64,000 bases of DNA from CAYLYU01 sp964501925 (GTDB taxonomy: Bacteria; Pseudomonadota; Zetaproteobacteria; Mariprofundales; Mariprofundaceae): positions 1 to 64,000 of the forward strand of contig CAZCTM010000007.1 of the NCBI GenBank assembly GCA_964501925.1, in the 5' to 3' direction. Each line of letters begins with the position of its first letter. The first letter of the stretch is position 1. The position numbers and the translations under genes are program-made. Shown one piece after another: positions 16,117 to 24,833 of this stretch. The notes under the pieces are model-generated. The model saw only the letters and a program-made list of their open reading frames with translations. It did no database searches and was not told the origin of the DNA.

Positions 16117-18123
16117 TCACCCCAATAGCGGCGCGATCACCAGCGAAACAATGGCCATGACATTGATCAGGATGTTCATGGACGGGCCGGAGGTGTCCTT
16201 AAACGGGTCACCAACCGTGTCGCCCACCACGACGGCCTTGTGGGTATCTGAGCCCTTACCGCCCAGATGCCCCTTCTCCACATATTTCTTGGCATTATCC
16301 CAGGCTCCGCCCGCATTTGCCATGGTCAGGGCCAGACATACGCAACCGACAAGGGCGCCTGCGAGCATGCCGCCCAGGGCTGCCGCTCCCAGACCAAAGC
16401 CAACGATCACGGGGGCCGCCACTGCCAGCACGCCCGGAAGAATCATCTTCTTCAGGGCTGCTGTCGTGGCGATATCCACGCATCGTGCGGTATCCGGCTT
16501 CGAGGTCCCCTCAAGCAGGCCGGGGATCTCCCTGAACTGGCGGCGAATTTCCTTGATCATCTCGAAGGCGGCGTCACCCACGGCCGTCATCGTGATGGAG
16601 GCAACCAGATACGGGAACACGCCACCAATGAAAATGCCGATGATGACGAGTGGGCTGTTGAGTTTCATGACAAATCCCTGGACGTGCAATCCGACGGTTT
16701 CCGCATACGCGGTGATGATCGCCAGGGCCGCCAGAGCTGCTGCACTGATGGCGAACCCCTTGCCGATGGCTGCCGTCGTATTCCCCATCTCATCCAGCGA
16801 ATCGGTAATCTTTCGGGTCTCGGCACCGTAACCGGCCATTTCTGCAATGCCTCCAGCATTGTCCGCTACCGGACCATAGGCATCGATGGCCATGGTAATG
16901 CCCACTGTGGCCAGCATTCCGACAGCAGCGATACCCACGCCGTACAGACCACAGAGATGGGTCGAAATAAAGATCACGGCGCAGATGGTCAGCATCGGTA
17001 TGGCCACGGACTGCATGCCGATGGCCAAACCCGTAATCATGACGGTTGCCGCCCCGGTCTCGCCCGACTTGGCAATATGGCGTACCGGTGGCCCCCCCGT
17101 ATAGTACTCGGTAATCAGACCAACAATGATGCCGCCGATGGCACCCACCAGAACCGCACCCCAGACACTCGCGGCAACGCCCACACCGGTGATGACAAAA
17201 TAGGAGGAAATAATAAACAGCACGGCGGCTCCGACCGTGCCGATGCGAAGGGCCACATCCAGGGCCTTGTCTGAATTCATCTTGACCAGCCAGATGCCAA
17301 GTATGGAACACACCAGGCCAGCGGAGGACAGTGCCAGGGGCAGAAACATCAAAGCCTGCCGCTGGCCATATGGGTCGATGATGTCGGCAGCCATGGTTGA
17401 GGCCATGGCAATGGTGGCGATCATGGCCCCGCAGTAGGACTCGAAGATATCCGAACCCATGCCGGCCACATCCCCCACATTGTCACCTACATTGTCGGCG
17501 ATCACCCCTGGATTTCTCGGATCATCCTCCGGGATACCGGCCTCGATCTTACCCACCAGGTCCGCACCGACATCCGCACTCTTGGTGAAGATCCCACCAC
17601 CAACACGGGAGAACAGGGCAACGGAGGAGGCCCCCATGCCAAAGCCATGGATGGCATGTGCCGTTTCCGGATCACCGCCAAAGACAAGATACAGGCTCCC
17701 CAGCCCCAACAGACCCAGGGCTGCAACGGTCAGACCCATAATGGAGCCTCCAAAGAAGGCGACCCGCAAGGCATGGGCAGCCCCTCCCTGATGAGCGGCG
17801 ACGGTTGTACGGACATTGGCCTGAGTGGCGGAGAACATGCCAAAGTAACCCGCCGAAGCAGAACTGATGGCCCCCACGAGGAAGGCCAGCGTCGTATTCC
17901 AGCCAAGCGGTGAAACAAACAGCGCGATGGCCACCACCGCCACAAAGATGACGAGTATCGAATACTCCCGTTTCATGAATGCCATGGCGCCGATATGGAT
18001 CTGCTCGCCAATCTCAGCGACCTTTCCTTCACCCGCAGGTTCTTTCTTTACGGAGATGTAAATGTAAAGCGCAACGCTTAAGCCAAACACACCGAATAAT
18101 GCTGGAATGACATCAAAACCCAT
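16117..18123 (-). CDS. hppA: Membrane-bound proton/sodium-pumping pyrophosphatase, K+-dependent type
   Basis: Hydrolyses pyrophosphate and pumps H+ or Na+ across the membrane. The 668-residue protein has about 16 hydrophobic helices; the catalytic segment reads GGGIFTKSADVGADLVGKIEAGIPEDDPRNPGVIADNVGDNVGD. The K+-dependence site reads GNTTAAIGKG: Ala and Gly where K+-independent enzymes have Lys and Thr, so a K+-dependent enzyme is predicted. Whether the ion is H+ or Na+ cannot be settled by eye. It lies immediately downstream of the soluble pyrophosphatase gene on the same strand. Confidence 0.96.
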   Translation of the reverse strand: MGFDVIPALFGVFGLSVALYIYISVKKEPAGEGKVAEIGEQIHIGAMAFMKREYSILVIFVAVVAIALFVSPLGWNTTLAFLVGAISSASAGYFGMFSATQANVRTTVAAHQGGAAHALRVAFFGGSIMGLTVAALGLLGLGSLYLVFGGDPETAHAIHGFGMGASSVALFSRVGGGIFTKSADVGADLVGKIEAGIPEDDPRNPGVIADNVGDNVGDVAGMGSDIFESYCGAMIATIAMASTMAADIIDPYGQRQALMFLPLALSSAGLVCSILGIWLVKMNSDKALDVALRIGTVGAAVLFIISSYFVITGVGVAASVWGAVLVGAIGGIIVGLITEYYTGGPPVRHIAKSGETGAATVMITGLAIGMQSVAIPMLTICAVIFISTHLCGLYGVGIAAVGMLATVGITMAIDAYGPVADNAGGIAEMAGYGAETRKITDSLDEMGNTTAAIGKGFAISAAALAALAIITAYAETVGLHVQGFVMKLNSPLVIIGIFIGGVFPYLVASITMTAVGDAAFEMIKEIRRQFREIPGLLEGTSKPDTARCVDIATTAALKKMILPGVLAVAAPVIVGFGLGAAALGGMLAGALVGCVCLALTMANAGGAWDNAKKYVEKGHLGGKGSDTHKAVVVGDTVGDPFKDTSGPSMNILINVMAIVSLVIAPLLG

Positions 18124-18142
18124 CCTACCCTCCAGAAAATCT

Positions 18143-18174
18143 GAAAAAAATTGAACCTTCCACCTTCCCGGTGG
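18143..18174 (-). terminator. Weak hairpin plus U-run between ppa and hppA
   Basis: Minus-strand CCACC-GGGAA-GGTGG followed within ten bases by a seven-T run. The five-pair stem is short and the T-run is displaced, so this may be a partial terminator or chance. Confidence 0.3.
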
Positions 18175-18210
18175 CTATTTCTTTGTTCTAGGTCAAGTAT
18201 TCGGATTCAT

Positions 18211-18741
18211 TTATGCATTCAGGTATCGCTGCATTGAATCCTTGATTTCCTTTTTGGCCTCATCGGCCCCGCCCCAGCCGGTTACCTTCACCCATTTGCC
18301 GGTTTCAAGATCCTTGTAGTGTTCAAAGAAGTGCCTGATCTGGTCAATAAGGAACCTCGGCAGATCTTCGGGACCATTCACGTGATCGTAAACAGGTTTG
18401 AGTTTTGATGCCGGCACCGCAAGCACCTTGGCATCCACACCGGCCTCATCCTCCATGTAGAGCACGCCAACGGGACGGCACGGAACCACGCATCCGGGAA
18501 TCATGGCAAAGGCCGAAACGACAAGCACATCAACCGGATCGCCGTCATCGGACAAGGTGTTCGGGACAAACCCGTAATTGCAGGGATAGTGCATGGCTGT
18601 ATGCATGAAACGATCCACAAAGATCGCACCGGATTCTTTATCCAGCTCATATTTGATGGGGTCCCCATGCTGGGGAACCTCAATGACCACATTGATATCC
18701 TCGGGTGGATGGCTCCCCACCGGAATCTTACAGATATCCAT
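18211..18741 (-). CDS. ppa: Soluble inorganic pyrophosphatase (family I)
   Basis: Cytoplasmic Mg-dependent hydrolysis of pyrophosphate. The 176-residue protein carries the family I signature in the DDGDPVDVLVV segment (metal-binding Asp residues), with KYELDKESGAIFVDRF and YPCNYGFVPNT; the length equals E. coli Ppa. The ATG at 18741 is chosen because CAGGAGGG lies six bases upstream; a start seven codons earlier would read through that site. Side by side with hppA, giving one dissipative and one energy-conserving enzyme for the same substrate. Confidence 0.97.
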   Translation of the reverse strand: MDICKIPVGSHPPEDINVVIEVPQHGDPIKYELDKESGAIFVDRFMHTAMHYPCNYGFVPNTLSDDGDPVDVLVVSAFAMIPGCVVPCRPVGVLYMEDEAGVDAKVLAVPASKLKPVYDHVNGPEDLPRFLIDQIRHFFEHYKDLETGKWVKVTGWGGADEAKKEIKDSMQRYLNA

Positions 18742-18920
18742 GTAACCCTCCTGAAAATTCACAACCGCGATCTATTGTAGGAACTCCGGCCGCAAGCACA
18801 AGCAAAGGCCGTTTAATCACCAAATCGACAAGGGGCATGGGAAAAACAGGCTGCTTCTTTTTTCCGGCAACCGTTGCCTCTATCATGCTTGCATGTCCAG
18901 TCCGGTGAGAGTGCATTAAC

Positions 18921-19151
18921 ATGAGCGGTGGCTGGGGTTGCCCCAATGAAGAAAACGGAACCTGCAGACGGGTTCTGGGTCGTCCCTGTGATCCGGGCAT
19001 GAAGGGGTGCATCCTTTCCGGACGGTTCACCTTCAGCAACATGGAGAAGAACCGGAGCCGGAATCAGGTCAAATCAAAGGGGGATCAGGGGAAGACTGAG
19101 GATTCAACGCGGACACCCCGCGTGGTCCAGGATCCGGCTTCCGAATCATGA
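18921..19151 (+). CDS. Small Cys-rich protein upstream of L,D-transpeptidase
   Basis: A 76-residue protein whose N-terminal 40 residues hold four cysteines, C7, C15, C23 and C30, in MSGGWGCP ... CDPGMKGCIL; the rest is charged and Lys/Glu/Ser-rich and probably disordered. The Cys spacing (x7, x7, x6) looks like a small metal site. I believe similar short proteins occur in other proteobacteria but cannot name a family. The stop overlaps the next start (ATGA), so it is probably co-translated with the transpeptidase. In the gap back to ppa (18742-18920) I see no gene. Confidence 0.65.
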   Translation: MSGGWGCPNEENGTCRRVLGRPCDPGMKGCILSGRFTFSNMEKNRSRNQVKSKGDQGKTEDSTRTPRVVQDPASES

Positions 19152-19612
19152 TCATCGTCTCAATCAGCGATCAGCTTCTCCATCAGCGACGAAGGACAGG
19201 TGTCTGGTACAGCTACCCTGTTTCAACATCGATCACCGGGACGGGAAACCAACGCCACAGCCTTCAAACCCCGCTGGGAAAACACCGGGTTTGTGCAAAA
19301 ATCGGGGCGGGGGAACCCCTCTATACCGCCTTTAAGGGACGCAAGCCCGTTGGCATCTTTGATCCGCAACTCGACAATCCCCTCCATGACTGGATCCTGA
19401 CGCGCATTCTCTGGCTCGATGGATGTGAACTGGGCATCAACAAACGCGGCCCTGTGGACACGCGACGCCGTTATATCTACATCCACGGTACGCACGAGGA
19501 GGACAAGCTGGGCACCCCCGCTTCGCATGGCTGTATCCGCATGCGCAATCTGGATGTCCTGGACGTATTCGACCATTCCTTTATCGGCGAGCATGTCCTG
19601 ATCCGCTCGTAA
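19148..19612 (+). CDS. L,D-transpeptidase (YkuD family), no visible signal peptide
   Basis: Catalytic domain of the ErfK/YbiS family: YIYIHGTHEEDKLGTPASHGCIRM holds the histidine and the nucleophilic cysteine of the HGT ... SHGCIRM signature, near residues 118-138 of 154. Members cross-link peptidoglycan or attach lipoproteins in the periplasm. This one begins MIIVSISDQLLHQRRR with no hydrophobic export signal and no LysM domain, so its location is puzzling. The start is fixed by the four-base overlap with the Cys-rich gene. Confidence 0.9.
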   Translation: MIIVSISDQLLHQRRRTGVWYSYPVSTSITGTGNQRHSLQTPLGKHRVCAKIGAGEPLYTAFKGRKPVGIFDPQLDNPLHDWILTRILWLDGCELGINKRGPVDTRRRYIYIHGTHEEDKLGTPASHGCIRMRNLDVLDVFDHSFIGEHVLIRS

Positions 19613-19672
19613 CAGTTCCCGCCAGCCTCCCATCAGGCTATCATCGCCTGCTTCCAAGGAGGCTGTCTCGAC

Positions 19673-21091
19673 GTGTTTAAACGCATGCTAATCGCCAACC
19701 GTGGTGAATGTGCCATTCGCCTGATCAGGGCCTGTAATGAACTCGGCATTGAAACCGTGGCCATTTATTCGGAGGCCGACAGCCATGCACTGCATGTGAA
19801 AAAGGCGGATCGTGCCGTCCTGATCGGGCCGGATCCGGTGAAAAGCTATCTGAGCATTCACCGCATCATCGACATCGCCCTGAAAACCAGGTGCGAGGCC
19901 ATTCACCCCGGCTACGGTTTTCTGTCTGAAAACCCCGAATTTGCGCAAGCCATCGAGGACGCTGGCCTGAGTTATATCGGTCCGCGGCCTGACTCCATTC
20001 GGAACATGGGCAGCAAGACACAGGCGCGGGCCAGCATGATTGCAGCCGGCATCCCGGTGGTTCCGGGCTCGGAAGAAAGCATCGGGGAGCTGGATGAAGC
20101 GATCAAATTCGCTGAAGAGATCGGTTATCCGGTGATGCTCAAGGCCGCAGCCGGCGGAGGTGGACGGGGTATCCGGCGCTGTGACAATGAAGCGGAACTC
20201 CGTGAAAACTTCACCATTACCCGCCGTGAGGCGGAAGCCGCATTTGGCAATCCCGATGTCTTTATGGAACGCTACATTGTCAAACCGCGCCACATCGAAT
20301 TCCAGATCCTGGCGGATCACCACGGCCATGTGGTTCACCTCTTCGAACGGGACTGCTCCATCCAGCGCCGCAACCAGAAGCTCATCGAGATCGCCCCTTC
20401 CAGTTTCCTGACCCCGGAACTCCGGCATGAAATGGGTGAAGTGGCAATCAAGGCGGCCAGGGCGGTCGACTATGTGAATGCCGGAACCATTGAGTTCCTT
20501 GTGGACGCCGATCACCGCTACTATTTCATGGAAATGAATACGCGGCTGCAGGTGGAGCATCCCATCACCGAGGTCATCACGGGTGTGGATATTGTCTCGG
20601 AGCAAATCCGCATCGCTGCGGGTGAGGAGCTTTCCTTCCGGCAGGAAGACCTGCACATCGATGGTTATGCGGTTGAATTCCGGGTCAACGCCGAGGATCC
20701 GCGCAACAATTTCCTGCCCACGCCCGGCCGCATCACCCGCTATTTCTCACCCGGTGGACCGGGTATCCGGGTCGACGGCTGCGTCTATCCGGGATACGTT
20801 ATCCCGCCACATTACGACTCCATGTGTGCCAAACTGACTGTCTGGGCACCAAACTGGCCGCTAACCGTGACCCGGGCCAAGCGCGCCCTTGAGGAATACG
20901 ACATTCGGGGGGTCCGAACGACCCTCCCGTTCTACAGACATATCGCTGCGTCCAGCGAGTTCATGAAGGGGGACTTCCATACCGGTTTCCTGGATGAGCA
21001 TCCGGAACTCCTGGAATACAAGGTCGTCGAGCAGCGCGAGAACATTGCCGCCTCGGTAGCCGCAGCCATTGCCGCCTATCACGGCATATAA
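19673..21091 (+). CDS. pycA: Pyruvate carboxylase subunit A (biotin carboxylase)
   Basis: ATP-dependent carboxylation of biotin. The 472-residue protein begins FKRMLIANRGECAIRL, with the ATP-grasp motif KAAAGGGGRGIRRC and MEMNTRLQVEHPITE, the classic biotin carboxylase signatures. It could equally be named accC, but the next gene encodes a carboxyltransferase plus biotin carrier, making a two-subunit pyruvate carboxylase the better call. The start is a GTG after AAGGAGG. Eighteen bases separate it from pycB. Confidence 0.92.
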   Translation: MFKRMLIANRGECAIRLIRACNELGIETVAIYSEADSHALHVKKADRAVLIGPDPVKSYLSIHRIIDIALKTRCEAIHPGYGFLSENPEFAQAIEDAGLSYIGPRPDSIRNMGSKTQARASMIAAGIPVVPGSEESIGELDEAIKFAEEIGYPVMLKAAAGGGGRGIRRCDNEAELRENFTITRREAEAAFGNPDVFMERYIVKPRHIEFQILADHHGHVVHLFERDCSIQRRNQKLIEIAPSSFLTPELRHEMGEVAIKAARAVDYVNAGTIEFLVDADHRYYFMEMNTRLQVEHPITEVITGVDIVSEQIRIAAGEELSFRQEDLHIDGYAVEFRVNAEDPRNNFLPTPGRITRYFSPGGPGIRVDGCVYPGYVIPPHYDSMCAKLTVWAPNWPLTVTRAKRALEEYDIRGVRTTLPFYRHIAASSEFMKGDFHTGFLDEHPELLEYKVVEQRENIAASVAAAIAAYHGI

Positions 21092-21108
21092 AGCATGAAG
21101 GAGTAACA

Positions 21109-22956
21109 ATGGAGCCACCGCGTAAACTTGCTATCACCGAACTGGCACTTCGAGATGCCCACCAATCCCTGCTGGCAACCCGAATGCGTTTGGACGACAT
21201 GCTCCCGATCTGCGACAAGCTCGACAAGGTCGGTTACTGGTCAATCGAGGCATGGGGCGGGGCCACCTTTGATACCTGCCTGCGATACCTCAAGGAGGGG
21301 CCTTGGGTGCGTCTGCGCGAACTGCGCAAGGCCTTGCCCAACACGAAACTGCAGATGCTCCTCAGGGGGCAGAATCTTCTGGGCTACCGGCATTACGCCG
21401 ATGATGTCGTGAGGAAATTCGTGGACATGGCCGCGGCCAACGGTATCGATGTGTTTCGCATCTTTGACGCCATGAACGACCTGAGGAATTTGCGTACATC
21501 CATCCTTCAGGTGAAAGAGAATGAAAAACACGCCGAGGGCACCATCTGTTACACCGTCAGCCCGGTCCACACACTCGAGCATTTCGTTGATCTGGGCCGT
21601 GAACTGGAGGACATGGGTTGTGACACGCTGGCCATCAAGGACATGGCGGGGCTGCTGACACCAAAATCCGCGTCCGAGCTTGTTCGGGCACTGAAAAAGT
21701 CCGTGCATATCCCCCTGCACCTGCACACGCATGCGACATCCGGACTCGCAGACCTGGTTCAGTGGGAAGCTGTCAAGGCAGGGTGCGAGATCATCGACAC
21801 CGCCATCAGCCCCCTGGCCGGAGGCACAAGCCATCCGCCAACAGAGGCCATGGTCATCGCATTCGGAAACACCGAGTTTGATACGGGTCTGGACGTCAAA
21901 CTCCTGCAGGAGATTGCCGCCTATTTCCGTGAAGTGAGGAAAAAATACAAGCGCTTTGAATCCGATTTCACTGGTGTGGATACCCGCGTTCATCTCAACC
22001 AAATCCCCGGTGGCATGATCTCCAACCTTGCCAACCAGCTCAGGGAGCAGGATGCCTTGGACAAGATGGATGAGGTGCTTGAAGAGGTGCCGCGCGTACG
22101 TGCCGATTTCGGCTATCCGCCGCTGGTTACCCCTACCAGCCAGATCGTCGGCACCCAGGCGGTTCTCAACGTCCTCTCGGGCAAGAAGTACAAGGTCGTG
22201 ACCAATGAAACGAAGGCCTACCTGGCCGGCCGTTATGGCAAACCCTTGGGAGAGATCAACCCCGAGGTGCGCCAGGAAATCCTGGGGGATGAACCGGCCA
22301 TTGAGGTGCGACCCGCCGATCTTCTGGAACCGGAACTTGATACGCTGACGCGTGAAATCGGTGATGAGGCCAAATCCATGGAGGATGTTCTTTCCTACGC
22401 CATGTTTCCGGCGGTCGCGCGCGAGTTTCTGGAGGAGCGAAACAAGGGAACCCTGTCACCCGAGCCCCTGGAAGAACCGCTCCCCGAGAGTGAGCCCACA
22501 CCCGTCGCCGCACCTGCTCTGGCACCCACTGAATTCAACATGACCATTCACGGTGAGCAGTACCACATTTCAATCGCCGGCACAGGGCACAAGAGTGCGG
22601 ATGTCCGGCCCTTCTACATCAAGGTGGATGACGTCCTCGAAGAGGTCCTGGTTGAAACCCTGACTGAGGTCGTACCGACCAGCGATGGTGCCATTGACAC
22701 GCGAAAGGCCTCGAAGGACTCGCGGCGGCCCAAGGCCACGTCGGACAATCATGTCACAACACCCATGCCTGGCCGGATTGTGGCTGTTCACGTCAGGGAA
22801 GGTCAGAAGGTTGAGGCCGGTGATACCCTCCTGGTGGTGGAGGCCATGAAGATGGAAAATCAGATTCATGCCCCCGTTGCCGGCACAGTTGCGGCCATCT
22901 ATGTGAACGAAGGTGACAACGTCAACCCAGATGAATGCCTTATTGAGATTTCCTGA
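21109..22956 (+). CDS. pycB: Pyruvate carboxylase subunit B / oxaloacetate decarboxylase alpha-type
   Basis: Carboxyltransferase and biotin carrier, 615 residues. The N-terminal TIM barrel has LRDAHQSLLATRM, GGATFDTCLR, and the metal-binding LHLHTHATSGL. The biotinyl domain at the C terminus contains VVEAMKMENQI with the biotinylated lysine. It makes oxaloacetate from pyruvate with pycA. The same fold serves sodium-pumping oxaloacetate decarboxylase, but no oadB or oadG is adjacent, so the carboxylase role is favoured. AAGGAG precedes the ATG. The SDR gene follows after six bases and may be in the operon. Confidence 0.92.
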   Translation: MEPPRKLAITELALRDAHQSLLATRMRLDDMLPICDKLDKVGYWSIEAWGGATFDTCLRYLKEGPWVRLRELRKALPNTKLQMLLRGQNLLGYRHYADDVVRKFVDMAAANGIDVFRIFDAMNDLRNLRTSILQVKENEKHAEGTICYTVSPVHTLEHFVDLGRELEDMGCDTLAIKDMAGLLTPKSASELVRALKKSVHIPLHLHTHATSGLADLVQWEAVKAGCEIIDTAISPLAGGTSHPPTEAMVIAFGNTEFDTGLDVKLLQEIAAYFREVRKKYKRFESDFTGVDTRVHLNQIPGGMISNLANQLREQDALDKMDEVLEEVPRVRADFGYPPLVTPTSQIVGTQAVLNVLSGKKYKVVTNETKAYLAGRYGKPLGEINPEVRQEILGDEPAIEVRPADLLEPELDTLTREIGDEAKSMEDVLSYAMFPAVAREFLEERNKGTLSPEPLEEPLPESEPTPVAAPALAPTEFNMTIHGEQYHISIAGTGHKSADVRPFYIKVDDVLEEVLVETLTEVVPTSDGAIDTRKASKDSRRPKATSDNHVTTPMPGRIVAVHVREGQKVEAGDTLLVVEAMKMENQIHAPVAGTVAAIYVNEGDNVNPDECLIEIS

Positions 22957-22962
22957 GACAGC

Positions 22963-23688
22963 GTGAATAAACGCCCTCGGGAACGCATCATCCTGGTCAC
23001 GGGTGCCTCATCGGGCCTGGGTCAGGCCCTTTGCAAGGCCCTCGGTTCCGAGGGGGTGAATGTCATTGCCCTGGCCAGAAACGAGGAAGGCCTTGAACAG
23101 ACGCAACGGATGGTGGAAAAGGCGGGCGGCCGCTGCCTGTGTGTTCCCTTCGATCTGCTCCAGTTTGACCAGTATCCGAAACTGAGGCTTGGGCTCTGCC
23201 AGCAGGTTCCGCACCTCGACGGGCTGGTCCATGCGGCGGGCGATCTGGATCGATGCTCACCCATGCAATATGTCAAAACCGCCGAATTCCGCCGTATGCT
23301 GGACATCAACCTGACGGCGCCAAACCTGTTGACCCAATACCTGTTTCCCTTATTGGTTCGGGCCAGGTCGGCCTCGGTGATCTTCACCGCCTGCGACATG
23401 GCCGATGAGGTTCAGCCAAACTGGCATGGTTACGGGATTGCCAAGGCCGGACTGGTTCATGCGGCCGAACTCTGGCAACTGGAGCACCCGGGAAAGGAGC
23501 TGCGGTTCAACTGCATCAACCCGGGAAGAATGCGTACCCGCATCCTGAAACGATCCTATCCCGGCCTGGTGGAAGATACCATTCCCGAACCCGAATCCGT
23601 TTGCCGCGCATTTCTTTATCTGTTATCCGATGAGGCAAGGGGCATTCGCGGCAAGTATCTGCATGCCTCCGAGCTGATGCGTAGCTGA
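22963..23688 (+). CDS. Short-chain dehydrogenase/reductase with altered catalytic serine (YciK-like)
   Basis: A Rossmann protein of 241 residues: TGASSGLGQALC near residue 14, LVHAAGD (NAG equivalent), and the active-site YGIAK (Tyr and Lys). The layout is most like E. coli YciK. The residue 13 positions before the Tyr, normally the catalytic Ser, lies in FTACDMAD and is Cys (codon TGC). The start is a GTG, six bases after pycB. The stop is convergent with def, two bases apart. Substrate unknown. Confidence 0.85.
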   Translation: MNKRPRERIILVTGASSGLGQALCKALGSEGVNVIALARNEEGLEQTQRMVEKAGGRCLCVPFDLLQFDQYPKLRLGLCQQVPHLDGLVHAAGDLDRCSPMQYVKTAEFRRMLDINLTAPNLLTQYLFPLLVRARSASVIFTACDMADEVQPNWHGYGIAKAGLVHAAELWQLEHPGKELRFNCINPGRMRTRILKRSYPGLVEDTIPEPESVCRAFLYLLSDEARGIRGKYLHASELMRS

Positions 23689-23690
23689 CC

Positions 23691-24203
23691 TCAGGAGACC
23701 CCGTCCATGCGGCGTACCAGATCGTGAGTGGACAGCATGCGGTCAACAAAGAGGATGCCTTGCAGGTGGTCGACTTCATGCTGAATCACCCTCGCCTCAA
23801 ACCCGCTCGCCTTCAGACAATGCCTTTCCCCCTCGGGATCCTGAAAGGAAACCTGAATCCGGGAGAATCTGGGCACCAGTCCGATCCAGTCCGGAACCGA
23901 AAGGCATCCCTCCCTGCCAAGAATCTCCCTGCTGTCAGATGAAACGATTTCAGGGTTGATCATGCGAAGCAGACCGTGATTCCGGCACGGGTACCTTGAT
24001 GTGGAACAGTCCACGACCAGGGCGCGCAAACCTTCCCCCAGCTGCGGAGCGGCAATCCCCACACTGCCCTGATGGTTGCGCATCACGGCTTCGAGCTCGT
24101 CCATCAAGGCCCTCAGACGAGTATCAAAACAGGTGACAGCCTGCGCCTGCCTTCTCAGCCTCTCATCCGGAAGACGGAGGACTTCACGTACCGGAAAGCT
24201 CAC
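23691..24203 (-). CDS. def: Peptide deformylase
   Basis: Removes the N-formyl group from nascent proteins. The 170-residue protein has all three motifs: GIAAPQLG (GxGxAAxQ, here VGIAAPQL), EGCLSVP with the metal-binding Cys, and QHEVDHLQG with the HExxH histidines and catalytic glutamate. fmt, often adjacent, is absent here; it lies instead just downstream of the gcvR-like gene with a seven-base gap. An unlinked second deformylase would not be surprising. Confidence 0.95.
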   Translation of the reverse strand: MSFPVREVLRLPDERLRRQAQAVTCFDTRLRALMDELEAVMRNHQGSVGIAAPQLGEGLRALVVDCSTSRYPCRNHGLLRMINPEIVSSDSREILGREGCLSVPDWIGLVPRFSRIQVSFQDPEGERHCLKASGFEARVIQHEVDHLQGILFVDRMLSTHDLVRRMDGVS

Positions 24204-24211
24204 CAGCCGGC

Positions 24212-24748
24212 TTACAGAACGCTTGTTTCCAGTGGATGAACCTCAATATCGACATGAATGTCATCCGCAACCTTTGCGAGCTTGGCCTTGAGACCGTCCA
24301 TCGGCTCTTTGGCCGCCACCTCCAGGGCCATCATGTATTTCTCCTGATCCCCTCCCAGGTCCACGGTTCGTGTCGACATATCAACAATCGAGTTGCCGCC
24401 CTCGGCGAGAACCGAGGTCACGGCATGAACAATGCCCGGTTTGTCCGCACCGCTGACGGTGACCACGCAATCGGGTTCCGGGGCCCTGCAGGCCACCTCC
24501 TCGCTTGTCAAAGGCTGTGACTGCACGGTCAGTCCCGTTCTCTGTTCCAGTTCCGCCAGCGATGCGCGCAGGGCGCTCAGCCCGGAACCTTCGGGCAGGC
24601 GGACAATTAGCATCATCACGAATCGCCCCCTCAAGGCGGTCATGGATGAATCCTCGATGTTGGCGTGAATATGCAAGAGGGCCTCGGCCAGATCCCTCGC
24701 GATACCCGGGCGATCGCGCCCGCTCACCGAGAGCAAAACATACGACAT
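24212..24748 (-). CDS. gcvR: Tandem ACT-domain protein, GcvR-like
   Basis: A 178-residue protein of two ACT domains: residues 1-75 (VLLSVSGRDRPGIARDLAEAL) and about 92-170 (DCVVTVSGADKPGIVHAVTSVLAEGGNSIVDMSTRTV). This matches GcvR, which in E. coli represses the glycine-cleavage operon by binding GcvA and responding to glycine. No gcv genes are in the window, so the regulatory role is inferred from family only. The 85-base gap upstream, before iscA, has a GC hairpin at 24769-24785 without a T tract. Confidence 0.75.
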   Translation of the reverse strand: MSYVLLSVSGRDRPGIARDLAEALLHIHANIEDSSMTALRGRFVMMLIVRLPEGSGLSALRASLAELEQRTGLTVQSQPLTSEEVACRAPEPDCVVTVSGADKPGIVHAVTSVLAEGGNSIVDMSTRTVDLGGDQEKYMMALEVAAKEPMDGLKAKLAKVADDIHVDIEVHPLETSVL

Positions 24749-24833
24749 ACTTCCTCCCTCAAACGAACCCCCGGCATCACCGGGGCAGAAAGAATAACAC
24801 CCTTACCGGATCGAAGACATCCGCAAGATACCG

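Noticed and set aside
16267..17274. 335-codon open frame on the plus strand
   Set aside because: It lies entirely opposite hppA, whose minus-strand product has clear family motifs. High-GC codon bias makes such antisense frames; the translation is rich in His, Arg and Gln without any domain.
19673..22956. Reading pycAB as acetyl-CoA carboxylase or a sodium-pumping oxaloacetate decarboxylase
   Set aside because: The second subunit has a TIM-barrel carboxyltransferase plus biotin domain, not AccA/D, and no membrane oadB or oadG lies nearby.
24769..24785. CCCCGG-CATCA-CCGGGG hairpin as terminator downstream of iscA
   Set aside because: No T run follows on the minus strand; read-through to gcvR looks likely.
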